In this document: positions 1 through 11,600 of the stretch, piece by piece
Layout of the letters: each line of letters begins with the position of its first letter
Position numbering within the stretch: the first letter of the stretch is position 1
NCBI GenBank assembly: GCA_030512335.1
Contig: JAULSU010000006.1
Coordinates: forward strand, 3,596,001-3,660,000
DNA: 64,000 bases
DNA from: Immersiella caudata
Taxonomy: Eukaryota > Ascomycota > Sordariomycetes > Sordariales > Lasiosphaeriaceae
Reading direction: 5' to 3'
Position numbers and translations under genes: made by a program
Notes under the pieces: model-generated
What the model was told of the DNA's origin: nothing
Databases searched by the model: none
Seen by the model: the letters and a program-made list of their open reading frames with translations, nothing else

Positions 1-1
1 G

Positions 2-571
2 TTGGTCATGGTATGCGCCGCTTTTCCTACCCGCTCAACAACCACCCGCGCCATGAACACTGGACTGGACTTGCTCCGTGATATGGCCGAACGAGGCTGG
101 AACAGCCATATGAACGCCCGCTATGAACTCCTCTCTCATCTGCGCTCTGTGTTTCTGCCTGGCGAGCCCTCTGCCACGCCGTCTGCGTTTTCCGCTGCCA
201 CGAGCAACCCCTCGTTTTCGCCTCTCTCGACAGCAAGGTCACCGTGGGTCACCGAAACGTTGCTTGCCCAGATGGGGACAGGCGCTGGGATTGGGGTACC
301 CCCTTCGTCGAAGGAAATGGTACCTTTATCCGGGGAGTGCGGTACCGAATACCTTGCCAGCGACCCGAACGAACATCTGGTCCATGAGGCGCCCGCAGAG
401 GAGCCCGACATTTTTACGTTCGACGAGAGCATGTTTATGGATTCTGGGGCATTCAGTAGCGACCAGGTGGTCGACGAGATGGACTATCAGGCCTGGGAGG
501 AAGGATATGGGGACCCAGCTGTGAACACGGGGTTGGATCTGAGCCATTGGCATTGGACTCAGGGGTTATGA
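2..571 (+). CDS. C-terminal part of a fungal-specific (Zn2Cys6-type) transcription factor
   Basis: The open frame runs in from the left edge and stops at 571, so only about 189 C-terminal residues are present. The segment NTGLDLLRDMAERGWNSHM followed by a serine/proline-rich stretch and an acidic, aromatic tail (DEMDYQAWEEGYGDP) is the usual ending of Zn-cluster factors that carry the fungal_trans middle-homology domain: one last helix, then a loose activation-type tail. Neither the DNA-binding cluster nor the middle-homology domain is in the window, so target and pathway cannot be told. The next gene lies 500 bp downstream on the same strand. Family assignment rests on overall look only. Confidence 0.5.
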   Translation: MVMVCAAFPTRSTTTRAMNTGLDLLRDMAERGWNSHMNARYELLSHLRSVFLPGEPSATPSAFSAATSNPSFSPLSTARSPWVTETLLAQMGTGAGIGVPPSSKEMVPLSGECGTEYLASDPNEHLVHEAPAEEPDIFTFDESMFMDSGAFSSDQVVDEMDYQAWEEGYGDPAVNTGLDLSHWHWTQGL

Positions 572-1075
572 TGGTTATTTATGAACGACTGATGAACAGG
601 TTACCTATTGATGTTGCATTTGTTCTGCTCCATCTTTTTCTATTTCGGGAACCCCTCTAGGTAACCACAGCACGGTATCGCCTTCCACGGTTTCAAGGTC
701 AGAAGGCGCAACACACAGTTCGCCGCGCTAAAATCGACATCATGAATTTCCATCCCTTTCAATCCTTCAGAACTGAGCGGTTGCCGCCTTGGCGTTGGAA
801 ATGGCCTACCGAATACTGCGAAAATGTGTGGTATTTGTGGCTGTACCGCCAAGATGGACGAAACCCCTTCGAGGTGCTGACCGAGTTTCTTGGAGTGCAG
901 CTAATTTGTCAACCTACGCAATGCTACCCTCAGCCTCAATATCACACTCTCTGCCAAGAGCCTGATGGCAGCGCACCATTTAAAGTCATGTGGAAGCCCG
1001 CCAGCCCTGATCTTGTCAATCATCTTTCAAAGTCTACAAACTTGATCAAATTCGGCAATACTTTTTTTCTCACAA
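572..1075. other. intergenic, no gene seen
   Basis: Presumed 3' flank of the transcription factor and promoter of the nuclease gene. An open frame at 742-1152 runs into the next gene in another frame and has no recognisable domain; I treat it as chance. Confidence 0.4.
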
Positions 1076-2553
1076 ATGAAGTCGTTTCATACGCTGTTTG
1101 GTACCTCGGTCTGGGTACTACTTCACCTTTACACCCTCGTTCTAGGATCTGACAGCCTACTACTCAGAGAACTCGTCATTCACCCTTTGGGTGGAAACAC
1201 CAGCAGCATCTTCTCAACGGCGTCATCTTCCTTCCTCACACTCGACGAGCGACAGTTGAAATGCCCTGCAGGGTACCCTGTCCCGGTATGCAACCCTTCT
1301 CCCCTGTCCCCAACCCAGGGCTAATGATTAGAGCCTAGTGCCCCGGCGGAGTCTTCTGCACCCAACTAGGCCGCTTCTGCTGCCCATCCAACCAAGCCGT
1401 CTCCTGCCCCACAGGTGGCACCTGCTGCACAGCCGGTTGCGCCGACCCGGGTAACACATGCTGCGGTACTAAAGGCCAATGCCTACCCACCGAACAATGT
1501 TGTAGCGGTGGTGGTGGCTGCGCAACCAAGACAGGAACCTGCTGCGGCGCGGGCCACTACTGCACCGCGGGCGCGCGCTGCTGCAAAGATGCCGACGGCG
1601 ATAGTTTCTGCTCGCCTGCGGGCGCGGCTTGCTTTGATACCATGACGCTTGACTTTGCGGACTACCCTGGCATGGACGAGATCTTTGAGAATATGTGTCG
1701 CGGCATGTTGCGCTCGGGCCAGAAGATGGGGAGCCTGAACGAGATTATATTAACGTATATCGGGCCACGCCGAAGATCTGAGGCAGATAAGAACAGGAGG
1801 GATGCAGGATGCAAGGATAGCGTCTGCGCGAGGTTGTTTTCGGGAGGTGGAGTCAAGTTCCAGTGCGATGAGTTCCCGTTTGCGACGTCGATGGAGGGAG
1901 GGGCCAAGGCGGCTATGCAGTGTGTGTCTGGCCATGATAACAGGGTGATGGGGAGCCGGTGGGGCACGGCGGTGCGGGGGAAGACGAGGGGGACGAGGAT
2001 TAGGGTCAAGATTAAGGGGTTTGACTGCGGGAGCGTTGGGCTTGAGAAGCGGGCGGCACAAGGCGCGGTTTTGAAGAACGAGACAACGGCGATTTACGTT
2101 GATGGCAAGGTATATGGGGAATACTCCGAGGGGAAAGTGGCCATGATCGTGCCGCTCGACATCCCCGACGACTTTGTCGGCACATTCACCGTCAGCTATA
2201 CCATTGCTTCGGGCGAGATCAAGTCTGGGTATATCATGGACGGCTGGGGCGAGGACTACGGCAGGATCACCATCAGAAACTCCGGCAAAAGCGCTACTGG
2301 CGTCGTCGAGGTTGGCCCTGAGGGCGTGGGCAACGTCATGATGTTGGCTTGGGCTGACGATACGGACGTGTCTGTCAAGTATACTACAAGCTTGGCCACA
2401 GCAACTCCGACTTCACGAACGGCAACTGGGGTAGGCCCTGCGGCAACCTTTGGGGACCCTACAGCCACCTCGGGAACAGGACGAGCAATGGGGGGGATCG
2501 GTGGTATTTTGGTTGGTGCTGCCTGCATTGTCTCTGTCTCTCTTTTTCTGTGA
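1076..2553 (+). CDS. secreted Cys-rich protein with NucA/NucB deoxyribonuclease domain, probable GPI anchor
   Basis: Two exons, 1076-1285 and 1339-2553, joined in phase 0 over a 53-nt intron (GTATGC donor, CTAATGAT branch, CCTAG acceptor), giving about 474 aa. The first 25 residues (MKSFHTLFGTSVWVLLHLYT) form a signal peptide. Residues about 62-165 are a cysteine-rich region with repeated CC pairs (CPGGVFC, CCPSN, GGTCC, TCCGAG). After it comes a NucA/NucB nuclease domain: KDSVCARLFSGG, then CDEFPFATSMEGG and QCVSGHDNRVMGSRWG, the conserved Asp-Glu-containing core of this family. The last about 50 residues are Thr/Ala/Pro-rich and end in a hydrophobic stretch stopping at the C-terminus, as in GPI-anchored proteins. 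Likely cell-surface or secreted DNase. Splicing is firm because only this join keeps the CC repeats in frame; the GPI anchor is inferred. Confidence 0.8.
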
Positions 2554-4055
2554 TATCCGAGGAGTAATGACTGTATCTAATCTAGCCAGCTTGTATGGAC
2601 CTTGAGGAATGTGAGAAGCTGTAGAATTAAGCTCCTGGATTCGGTGTTACTTGGCCTAGCCAGCGCTAATTACTAATAAATACACAATGCCTCAGGGGTT
2701 AGGTTCCGGTGCTGAGGTAAGGCAAAGGCGGGAGCGCACGCAAAGAAGTATCCCGTGACGAAAGTCTTGTGCGAAGCCGGTACCTAATCACACACCACTT
2801 CCCCGAAACCTGCTGCCAAACACAGCGCACCACTTTTCGGCTTCCCTGCAATGTTCGCGTAAAACGAGGCCCTGAGCACAGGTCACCAGGGACAGCCTCA
2901 AGACAAAACTTCAAATGAAACTCAAACATTTCTGCCGTCTTCTCTCTCCCGCCTCATATCTCTCCGCCTTCACCACCCTCCGCCTGTTAACTCCAACCCC
3001 TTCCACCCCGACAAGAGTCCAGCCATCTTCTTCTCCACACTCTTGGCCAATGCCTCGCCGCCAAAAGCCACCTGGCCAGTTCTGGCGCGCCTAGCAACTC
3101 AAACTGGATCACATGGACCAGAATCACAAGCACCGGTCATTTTCCCACTTATCCCGGCCCGTGTCGTCTAATAATCCGTAGTCGACGAGGAGCATGTAGC
3201 GGATGAGGGCTCGAAGGGCGCCGTTCAATCGGTTGTTGCGTGGAAAGACGGGTTCAAGGACGTTCCAGGGCGTCGGTCCCTACTGTGCCCACAGCTGCGG
3301 CGAGCACCACTCTTTTTCGAGGGGTGGTGCTTTGCGGTCGGGGCATTCCTGGTCCTAGAGAATGGCCGAGATGGCTGATAAGGCGTTGCGAAGAAGGCGG
3401 TCGCCAAGAACGTGCTCCCTCTTGTTGAGCGGACATAGACTTGTTGGGCATCCCAGACGTTCATGTATCTTTTCCGCTGCAGCTGCTCTCAACCCGTCGA
3501 GAGGTTTATAGGGGGGGTGGCGATGGCGTTTTGGAGGCATTCGATGACTTTGGTGCGGTTTTCGTTCATAGGTACTTGCCATCCCGGTCGGTTAGTCCTG
3601 CTTTTGCTGGCGCGCTTTTCTTGTTTTGGAATTGGTCTGCGGAAGATGTCCAACTCACAGAGGTCGGCGAATTGGGACTCCTCGGTTGAGCTCTCAAGGA
3701 GTCGACTTTCCATCTTGTCGTTTGGCGTTTGGTGAAAAATCAGGAGAGAAGAAGACGGGCGACTCACCCGGGCGTGTGTAATTTGTACTGCAGACAAAAT
3801 AACAAGCAGAGTTCAGTTACGCCGGCCCCCTCCCCAACCCTTGAAAATTACGTCCGTAAAGTCAGTTTCCCTCACTGTCCCGAGTCTTGACATAAGGACC
3901 CCGTCATGATGGAAGACCTACAGTCAATAATGGTGCTGAGATGCCCGTCCTTACACCACTGGTATTTGTTCGTATTCTGGCCGTTGGACGCCAGGATCTT
4001 GCAGTCGTTGGTGACGAGCCAAGCTCATTCCCACTAGCTGGAGCGACCAGACCCC
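2554..4055. other. intergenic, weak coding signal only
   Basis: No recognisable gene. On the minus strand 3797-3180 several frames look faintly coding, with splice-like sites (GTGAGT near 3770, GACTAACC branch near 3585), but no family is visible. See the entry at 3489-3797. Confidence 0.4.
3489..3797 (-). CDS. possible small hypothetical protein or gene relic
   Basis: An open frame of about 102 codons with protein-like composition (ESSTEESQFADLCELDIFRR, then RPGWQVPMNENRTKVIECLQ). It contains potential splice donors, so the true exon layout may differ, and a second frame continues downstream to about 3355. No domain, signal peptide or membrane segment. It may be a genuine lineage-specific gene, a relic, or chance; no start can be defended. 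Confidence 0.25.
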   Translation of the reverse strand: MSAVQITHARVSRPSSSLLIFHQTPNDKMESRLLESSTEESQFADLCELDIFRRPIPKQEKRASKSRTNRPGWQVPMNENRTKVIECLQNAIATPPINLSTG

Positions 4056-6900
4056 TCACGTTCCGAGGAAGCTATATAACGCCCACCTATTTATCTTTTT
4101 CACGATTCCTGGCGATTTAGTAGTCGGCGAGGGCAGCCTTTCGTCTCGTTCCACGCCTCTGTCACCTTCATCCCAGCCCAGATGGTACTTCTCAAGCAAT
4201 GGAACTACCGGACGCAGAAAATCCAGCGCCGTCTTCCATCGTAGCCAGACCTCCTCCTTGCTTGACCAATTGTGGTATTCTTTGAATTCGAACGCTATTT
4301 CTTCAGCCTCCCATCTTTCGAGCTCATCTCGCGCCAGCCTCAACATTGGGTCGAGGTTCTTCGGCCCGAAGTGGTTCGCCAGTAGGAACTCCACCAACCT
4401 CAATAGATCCGATTCCTCTCGGTGTCGGATCCCAGCGTGAATCGCTTGTTCTAGGAACCGCCCCTGGGAGCACAGTTCGCCAAAGACCTTTGGGTCCTGC
4501 TGAAACTTTCCTTCAAAATAAGGAGCCCAGGCCAATTGGGCCGCGAGATCGAGGAAATCACGACAATCAGAAAGGGGACAAACGCCGTATCCAAGTCGGC
4601 TTGACCAGGAAGAGTCCCTGCTCCGTTGAGGTACACTTGGGTCTGTGGTCATGTAGATGTTAAACCGGTCAAAGAAATAGACAAGAGCCTGAAAATCGCT
4701 GACCCCTCGCCGTGCCATGTTCCTTGAGATGGCCCCTAGAACGCCAATGTACACTCTGAGCTCCGTATCTGCCGGCCCCGACGGAATTGCAGTTACCCAC
4801 CGCAGAACCTGGCCTTTCAATACCCAGAGAAACGGGTCAAAATCAACACCCGTTGCCGAAAGAATATCATCCCAATTCTGGTCGACCCATTCCGCCGCCG
4901 TCCGGTGCATGAACTCAACACGGAGTTGTAGAGGATCTTCGCTGTTGCCGTGGAGCTCAAGTAAGCCGCCTGTACGGCTGACTAGCCGTCTTTCGATGGA
5001 CTTGACGGCGCCTCTCAGGTACATCTCTGTTACTTGTTTCTTGTCGACCTCAACAGGGACATCCGGGTCCCCGAACCAGAGGACCAGCCCTGAGTGAGCA
5101 ATGCCAAGATCGTCGCAGATATGAATAATCTGAAAGTATTGTGAGGCCTCAGCACGGAATCGTGGGCTTGTCCTCTTCCAGATATACCGGAACAGCTCCG
5201 AAATCTCGCCAGGTAGGCCCTTCAAGATATCCCGCAGTTCTTGTATTCTAGCTCCGTCTCTGAAACTTTCCTCGAGCAAGCCGGAAATAACAGACACCCA
5301 GAGAAAGACGCCGAGCGCCTTGTCCAGAATGTCGGATACGATCTCGTCAGCTTGCGTCGGGTTGGTCTGGAAGAACTCGCGGTACCCTGGTGTGGATTCG
5401 AGCTTGCTTTCGATAAAGAGCTTGATGTCTCCCCGGGTGAGGTCTTCGAGCCGTAGCGTTGGGTTCATGGCGTAGTTGTCGCGAAATAAATTCCACGGCC
5501 GACTACTGACGCAAATCTTGACGGCCTCGTGTTTGTTCGCCTCGGCGAGGAGCAGGACCAATCTTTGATGGTCATCTTCGAATTCGTCAAGACCGTCAAC
5601 CACGAGAACTAACCGCAGAGACCTTCCCGTAAGCCCGAGAAGTGAGCGAAAGGCACGCCTCAGCTCTGCAAAGGATGGCGTTGGCAGGCTGGTATCCCAA
5701 CCGAATGATCGCAGGAGAAATAACCGCGCAGGAAAGAGGCGAGAGACTAGGGAACGTCGCTGTCGCAAAGTTTCAAAGAGACAGGTCCGGAGCAGACCAG
5801 CATGTGTCTTTTGAAGCCCGTCTGCACCGGCGTTCCAAGAAAAGAAGCTTACGGCCACAAGCTGAGAGTCGCCAGCCCAAGCGCTGAGATGGGACATGAA
5901 CCTGGGGTCGTTGGAAGCAAACTTGACAAGAGTCGATTTCCCTGACCCGGGTTTGCCGGTAATCCAGTAGATGTCTTGAGAGTCGCCTTCCAACCACTGG
6001 GCGAAGTCAGACCAGAGCGGGCCGCCGTCATCGGATTGCAAAGGTTTTCTGAATATCCATTCAAATGTCTCCGCATGGTTCTTTGGGATATCGGCCTCGC
6101 GGTGTCCGATGGAGTCGAAGTAAAGATGCTGGAAATCCTAGCCAAGCAATCCTGGTCCTTTGTCTCATCGAATGGAATCGCCTGTGCGCATTCGCTGTCG
6201 TCCCACTTGTCGCTCAGAACGTATGCGGCAATCTCGTTTCTCATAGCTGCCATAGCGGGCGCAAGCGAGTTTGTGCCTCGATGGACAAGGGTGGCAATGT
6301 CAGCGCTGAAACGCTTCGTATTTTGGTCGATTTCGCCCAGAGCTGTCATCATCTCGGCTTGTTTCGCGGCGAACCGGCGAAATTCGATGCCAGCTTTCTG
6401 AGATTCCGCCCTGCGAGAGCGGGTTAGAAAGACCATAGGAACAATAGGTTCAGAGCTTAGACTCACATGAGCAGAGATAAGAGCGATACCATTATCTGCT
6501 GCTGTATGTCGCCCAGACGATTTGCAAGGGCGTAAACATCTTCAGCTACTGTGACTTGCTGTATCGCAGCAAGGAAGCTAGATGCTGCGAGGGCTAGCTT
6601 AGTTGTTCCGCTCGCTCGCAGTTTACGGAGAATGTCTTCGAGGTCACGATGTGCCTTTTTGCATTCTTGATGGAGGCGTTGAAACACAACGCTAGATGCG
6701 CCTGCATTGCTGGCAAATTTGATCTCAACGTCAGCAGCGAGGTTGGAAAGATCCCTGGAGACGGTTGACAGATTGACGAGGACGGGGTGCAGGCCAGAAG
6801 TGGATTTGTAGAACTTCAGAGTGTTGGTAACGAGGCCGTGGCCGAACTCGACAAATTGAACGACCGCCGCCGATACAGCAAGGGCGCTAAGGGGATCCAT
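4056..6900 (-). pseudogene. NACHT-type NLR (STAND) gene with an apparent frameshift
   Basis: Exon 1 is 6900-6467 and exon 2 starts at 6410; a clear 56-nt intron (GTGAGT donor, TCTAAC branch, CGCAG acceptor) joins them. The N-terminus (MDPLSALAVSAAVVQFVEF) is the helical domain found at the start of many fungal NACHT and ankyrin STAND proteins (SesA-like). The NACHT core follows: the pre-P-loop signature LYFDSIGHREADIPKNH, the hinge TFEWIF, Walker A GKPGSGKST near residue 296 and Walker B LVLVVDGLDE near 410. The C-terminal about 400 residues show no WD, ankyrin or TPR repeats. Just before LYFDSIGH the frame breaks near 6130-6137: the sequence reads LARISS in one frame and QHLYFDSI in another, as if one base were lost. 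An 84-nt intron with a poor GTTCTG donor could bypass it but would delete family-like residues. Expected role: non-self recognition NLR. Confidence 0.75.
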
Positions 6901-7696
6901 CCCGTGGGCATTCGGGCGGTCGACGTTGCGATGGGAATGAGCAAGCTAGTCGTTGAGGAGAAATCTTGCACAACGAGCAGGGAAGTGCCTGCCTGGAAGA
7001 ACCCAACATGGTCAGGCTGCGGCAGCGACGAATGACGGACGCGGCAAGACACACCGCGGGGCGTCTTATTTCAGACTCGGTCTAGTGCCAAAATTTCAGT
7101 GTAATTTTCAGGGTTGGGGTTGTGGGCTAACCTTCACTGACACTCTGACTCCTCAGCAAAAACAGCGGGCCAATTACTAGCATGTCAGTAATTTTCACCA
7201 CTCGGCACCAGCTGACGCTGGATGGAGGTATGAGACAAGGGGCATCCAGACACTGCAGGGCTCGGTATGAACCGGCTCTCCTAATTCTGCTGTGTAAGTA
7301 GGTAGATACACCTAGCTTTTATAGTTTTTCCCTGTGTCTACCTAACCTAATGTAAGGTAGAAAAGAGCTCCCCGCGTAAGCCGCAGCTTGCAACACCACC
7401 CATAGTAACTGAACACACCACACACACGCAACATATAATACTCGCGCGCAGTTGGCGAATTGAAGCTATCGCCAATATCGCGCGTGTGTTGTTTCTGTGG
7501 AACATTTCGCAATGGGTGGGTAAGAATGCATAACTTACCGTAGTGGTAAACTGTGCGGCTGAAGAAGCATAACACTCCAGCTGTAGGACCTCATGACACC
7601 ATTATCGTTTCCAATGCAGTCCTCTGTAAGTCAAGAATGTCGTCTAATGGCGAATGAAGATCTTGAGCCTCGGTTCTAAATTAAGATTGGGCTTGC
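6901..7696. other. intergenic
   Basis: Shared upstream region of the NLR and downstream flank of the CVNH gene. It holds a cluster of short TAGGTAG/CCTAACC-like words around 7288-7360, but no gene that I can support. Confidence 0.4.
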
Positions 7697-8137
7697 TCAT
7701 CTCGATCGAGGCACCCACGGTACCCCCCCCCGCCCCCCCCCCCTCCAATCAAGGCACTTGGTTTGAAGGGTAGATTGGTCGACCCAATAGTCCCAGCAGC
7801 TGCCAGAGAAGCCGCCGCTTTTTCAACGCAGTCGATGTCAGCGAGGCGTCTTTCTCGTGACAACAGCAACAGTCACATACCCAGGCCTCGCAACAAGTCT
7901 ACTGCCGTCGTTAGCAAAGCAGTAGTTGATAGTGATGCTTATATTGATGTTCCACGCGCAGCTCTTTTTCTGGCAATTGGCGTTGTAGAGGACATGAGCC
8001 GGGGGTCCGTTCGCGTTAACATCTTTCCAGGCAATAATGTGGAACTCCTTGCAGCTGGCTGAGAAGCCGCTGTCGGCCATGTTGGTTCCGAACCCCAGCT
8101 TGGAGACGGAGAAGAGAGCTACGGCGCTAAGCTTCAT
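7697..8137 (-). CDS. small secreted cyanovirin-N (CVNH) domain protein, C-terminus possibly altered
   Basis: Exon 1 is 8137-7881 and exon 2 is 7799-7697, joined over an intron with GTATGT donor, CTGAC branch and GGCAG acceptor, giving about 119 aa. The start MKLSAVALFSVSKLGFG is a weak signal peptide. The first CVNH half reads GFSASCKEFHI ... HVLYNANC ... SITINYCFANDGSRLVARPG, matching the GFSxSC ... ANxxGxL pattern. The second half begins GCWDYWVDQSTLQTKCLDW, where CVNH proteins have GSTLxCxC. Immediately after it the frame runs into the C9-G-C11 tract (glycine-rich on this strand) and ends early, so the last beta strands and INLNxxI element of a full CVNH domain are missing. Either the tract has shifted the frame or the domain is truncated. 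CVNH proteins bind mannose-type glycans; the role here is unknown. Confidence 0.6.
7723..7743. repeat. near-homopolymer C9-G-C11 tract
   Basis: Twenty of 21 bases are C on the plus strand. The tract lies in the last exon of the CVNH gene, where a change of one C would alter the C-terminal reading frame. Confidence 0.95.
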
Positions 8138-8650
8138 AGTTGCGAGAAGACGTGACGTTCTCCGCAGTGGGAGGCCAGGAGGTGACAACTGGAAACCTGA
8201 TGTCGGCGGAGAGGAGACTTGGCAGAATATTCCTGACAAGTAACCCCCCTTTTGACATCCTAGTAAAGGGGCTTATCGTGCCGCATATGACTCCAAATCC
8301 AACCGTCCGTCAAGATCCAAACCCTTATGGAGCCGTAGAAGACTGTTTGCTTCCTATCGTGCTGCGACACAGCTTCATTTCAGCCTGGTGTTGTGGCTCA
8401 CCACCGCTCTGCGCGATATCGGGTAATTGCTCTGCCATCACAGCCTGGGAGTAGCAGAGTCAAGGTGCGGCGCGGCTCCGGTGAAAGGGGCTGTCAATCT
8501 GGGTAAAAATCTTTTGGGTACCGAATCTGATATCCGACAGTAGAATAATCTCTTGTGCAACCACGCTCATCAGATGCCAGGACCCTTCCCAAGGCAGAAA
8601 GTCGGTCTGGTACCTCGTTTAAAACGATTCGTGCCCTAGATTGTGGCCCC
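8138..8650. other. intergenic
   Basis: Between the CVNH start and the 3' end of the Clr5-ankyrin gene. No coding sequence or structured RNA recognised. Confidence 0.4.
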
Positions 8651-11600
8651 TTACTCATGAAGACTGTGAAAGTCCTCCAAAAAACTGGTAAAGAAATTTC
8701 CATCTTCCAAATCGATGTCTTTGCCGTTGTAGCTGCTCTCGGCCCAAGAGACTCTGGGCTCATCGTAAAGGTTGCCAGTGACGTGGTCTGCTGAGCCGGT
8801 TTTGGCGGAGGACTCTGAACCACCGTCCTCTGCCTCCAAGGTCTGATCATGGATCAGACCAGGAACGGAAGATGTTGGATTTTGGACTGCATTGGGTACC
8901 GCCCAGATGCTTTCCTTGTCCCATGGCCATGGAGATGCATCCGACACCGAAGTGCGTGCGTTGGTCCGGGGCTCGATGCTTTCTGCATTGCTGTCCCCTG
9001 GAGCGGGCATCGCCGAAAGACTATAATCGAAAGGTGTTGATGGAGCCGTTGGCCTTTGGTGCTCAAGCTCAGAAAACAGCCTGTCGTCCTCGTCATCCCA
9101 TGCTCTGATACCCCTGAGAAGTTCTGTGACGGCGTAGTGGGCGTTCTGAGCTGCCAACTGCACGGCCCGTATGAACTGCACCCGGTGTGCGCCCGTCGTC
9201 TCCACTCCATGGCTGAGAAGCAACTGGATCATGTCGAGCCTCCCATGCTCCGCTGAGCCTTCGAGAGCAGTTCTACCCCGGGGCTTTGCAGCCTCTTCGT
9301 TGCAGCTAACGCCCTGGTTGAAAAGCTTCCTGGCGATGCTTAAAAGACCCTGCATGGACGCAAGCTGCAGGGCAGTAGCGCCGTCATACTGGGCGGCTGG
9401 GGCATGTACATTTGCTCCATGCGAGATCAGAAGGTCGACCAGTCCCTGATTCCCGGCGCCAACTGCAGCCTGCAGTGCGGTGTTTGGCCTGTAAGCATAT
9501 GGAGAGCCCTGGAAGTAAACATAGCTCCACTCTACTGCATCAGGCCCGTCTGCCAGTTCGTTGATTTCGACACCTGCTTCAAGAAGGCGTCGGACGACAT
9601 CGACGTGGCCGCCCTGAACAGCGGCGTTGAGTGCGAGTCGTAGGTTGGACTTCTTCGTCACAAGATCGGGTTTGTGTGACATGAGCATCTCAAGAATGTC
9701 GTGGTTGCCAACTTGGGCCGCAGTCGCCAAGGAGTGTTGATCGATCTCGTACCCTTCGCATAGCAGCAGGGAGATAGCAGCCGTATTGCCACCGGCAACG
9801 GCAGCCTCCAATGGGGAAACCACCTTGGTGTAAGAGTCGCGGTCAAGTGAGCTTCTCCACCATCCCCCTTCTTCACCCCAGGCGTCGATTGCTGACTCGT
9901 TGTGTTTCTCACACGGACAGTATCGTATCGAGTTTGGACTGGGCAATTCCATGATTTCTGGAAAAAGACAGATGGGAGACCTGATGCCGTGATTCAAGAG
10001 CAGCCTGACGATGTGACTTCGACCAAAGAATGCCGCGATGGCTAATGCCGTTCCTTCCAAGGCGTTCTCACTTTGGTACGAGCTGATCTCTGGGTGACAG
10101 GGATTGCGCCTCTCCAGTATAAGCTCAAGCAGTGACGCGTCGTTGGTCACTACCTCCATATGTACCACAGCACAAAGGGCTGATGGCTCGTAGAGATACG
10201 GCCGAAGGGATAGAATGGCACTAGCAACCTCGATCTGATTCATGATGATTGCGACCTCGAGTGCGGACTCTTGATCGTCCGGCTGACCTGGGAAAGGCAA
10301 TCCCATATCCAAAAACCGCTTGACCAGAGAGGGAAGCCTCTGGCGAATAGCAATCGTAAGCTCGGATCCGATGATCTTCGCGCCGACATCCAGCAGCATC
10401 AATGCTATACCAGGCTGTTCACCGTACAGAGCAGCCTCCAATGCCGTTCTTCCAACTTGTAGCTTGTCCAAAATGAACCGGGAACTGTGTATTTTGCCAG
10501 CCTCTGGCTGGTTTAGACGGTTGACATCTGCGCCCTTGGACAGGAGAAGTCGAACAAGCTCCTTATTGCCTTTGAATGCTGCACACTGAAGCGGACAAGG
10601 GATCTCGTGGCGGTCAGGCTGCGCTACTGCCCCGTGGTCGAACAAAAGGTTGCATACATCGGACCTCTCAACATAGACAGCTTCCCAAAGAGCCGACTTG
10701 TTAGCTCTGGTGAGGGCATTCACGTCGCTGCCGTTCTGGAGGAAGAAGTGGACGAAACTATCCAAGTGATTCCGTATAGCGTAGATTAGTGCTTCCGGTC
10801 GGAGCCATTGGCTTGAGAGCATATTGTCGCAATAGAACTTCAGGAGACACCTGGCTGACTCGGTATCGCCCGGCGGTGTAAAGGTTTTTGTGGCTTCGAT
10901 CCAATCTTCGGCAGTGATCTCATCACGATGGTGTTGAAGAATTTGATCCAAAAACTCTCCAGAGGTTGAGAATCCAAGTCCCCGAGAAGACCTGAACGAC
11001 GCAAATTCGAGCAGAGAGGTTCTCGCGATGGCTTCAGCGAGGTTTGCGCCACAGGAAATCAGCAGGTCCGCAATGCCTTTTTCCCTGGAGCATATCGCCA
11101 CTTGAAGCGGTAGGGCGGTTATGGGGGCGGCGAACGAAGCCGGAGAATGGCCAAAGGCTGGAACTGGCCGTGCCGCCAGGTATTTCAGCGCAACTGGCTT
11201 GTTCAGGTCTACCCCGGTTGTCAAGAGCTCCCGAATTGCCGGCAAGTCTGAAACCCGAAGAGCTGCGGCCCAAAGTTGGTCTCTGAGAGCTAGGGCGGAA
11301 GAATGTCCGGAATCGATCATTTCCTTGAGTGATGACTGGAGCACTCTCGTTTGTCGCAGCAGGGAAGCTGTGAAATGGTCCAGAGCCTGACACCAGTACA
11401 CAACTCCCGGTGTATTGTTGGAAAGCAAGAAGAGTAGTAGTTCAAGTACCTCTTTGGAGTTTTCTCGACATCGGGCGACAGAGGATGATTGTTGAACCTT
11501 CTGTCTCCCGTCTTCAGTAGACATGAGGTTGTGCAGAGGCATTGGGGCGAAAGCCGCCCCACCCCAGAGCTTGACCGCAACACCGTCAATAGAGCGGCGA

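Noticed and set aside
742..1152. Open frame of 136 codons before the nuclease gene
   Set aside because: It overlaps the signal-peptide exon in another frame and shows no family features.
11034..11393. Antisense frames within the Clr5-ankyrin gene
   Set aside because: They follow codon shadowing of the real coding frame and have no independent support.
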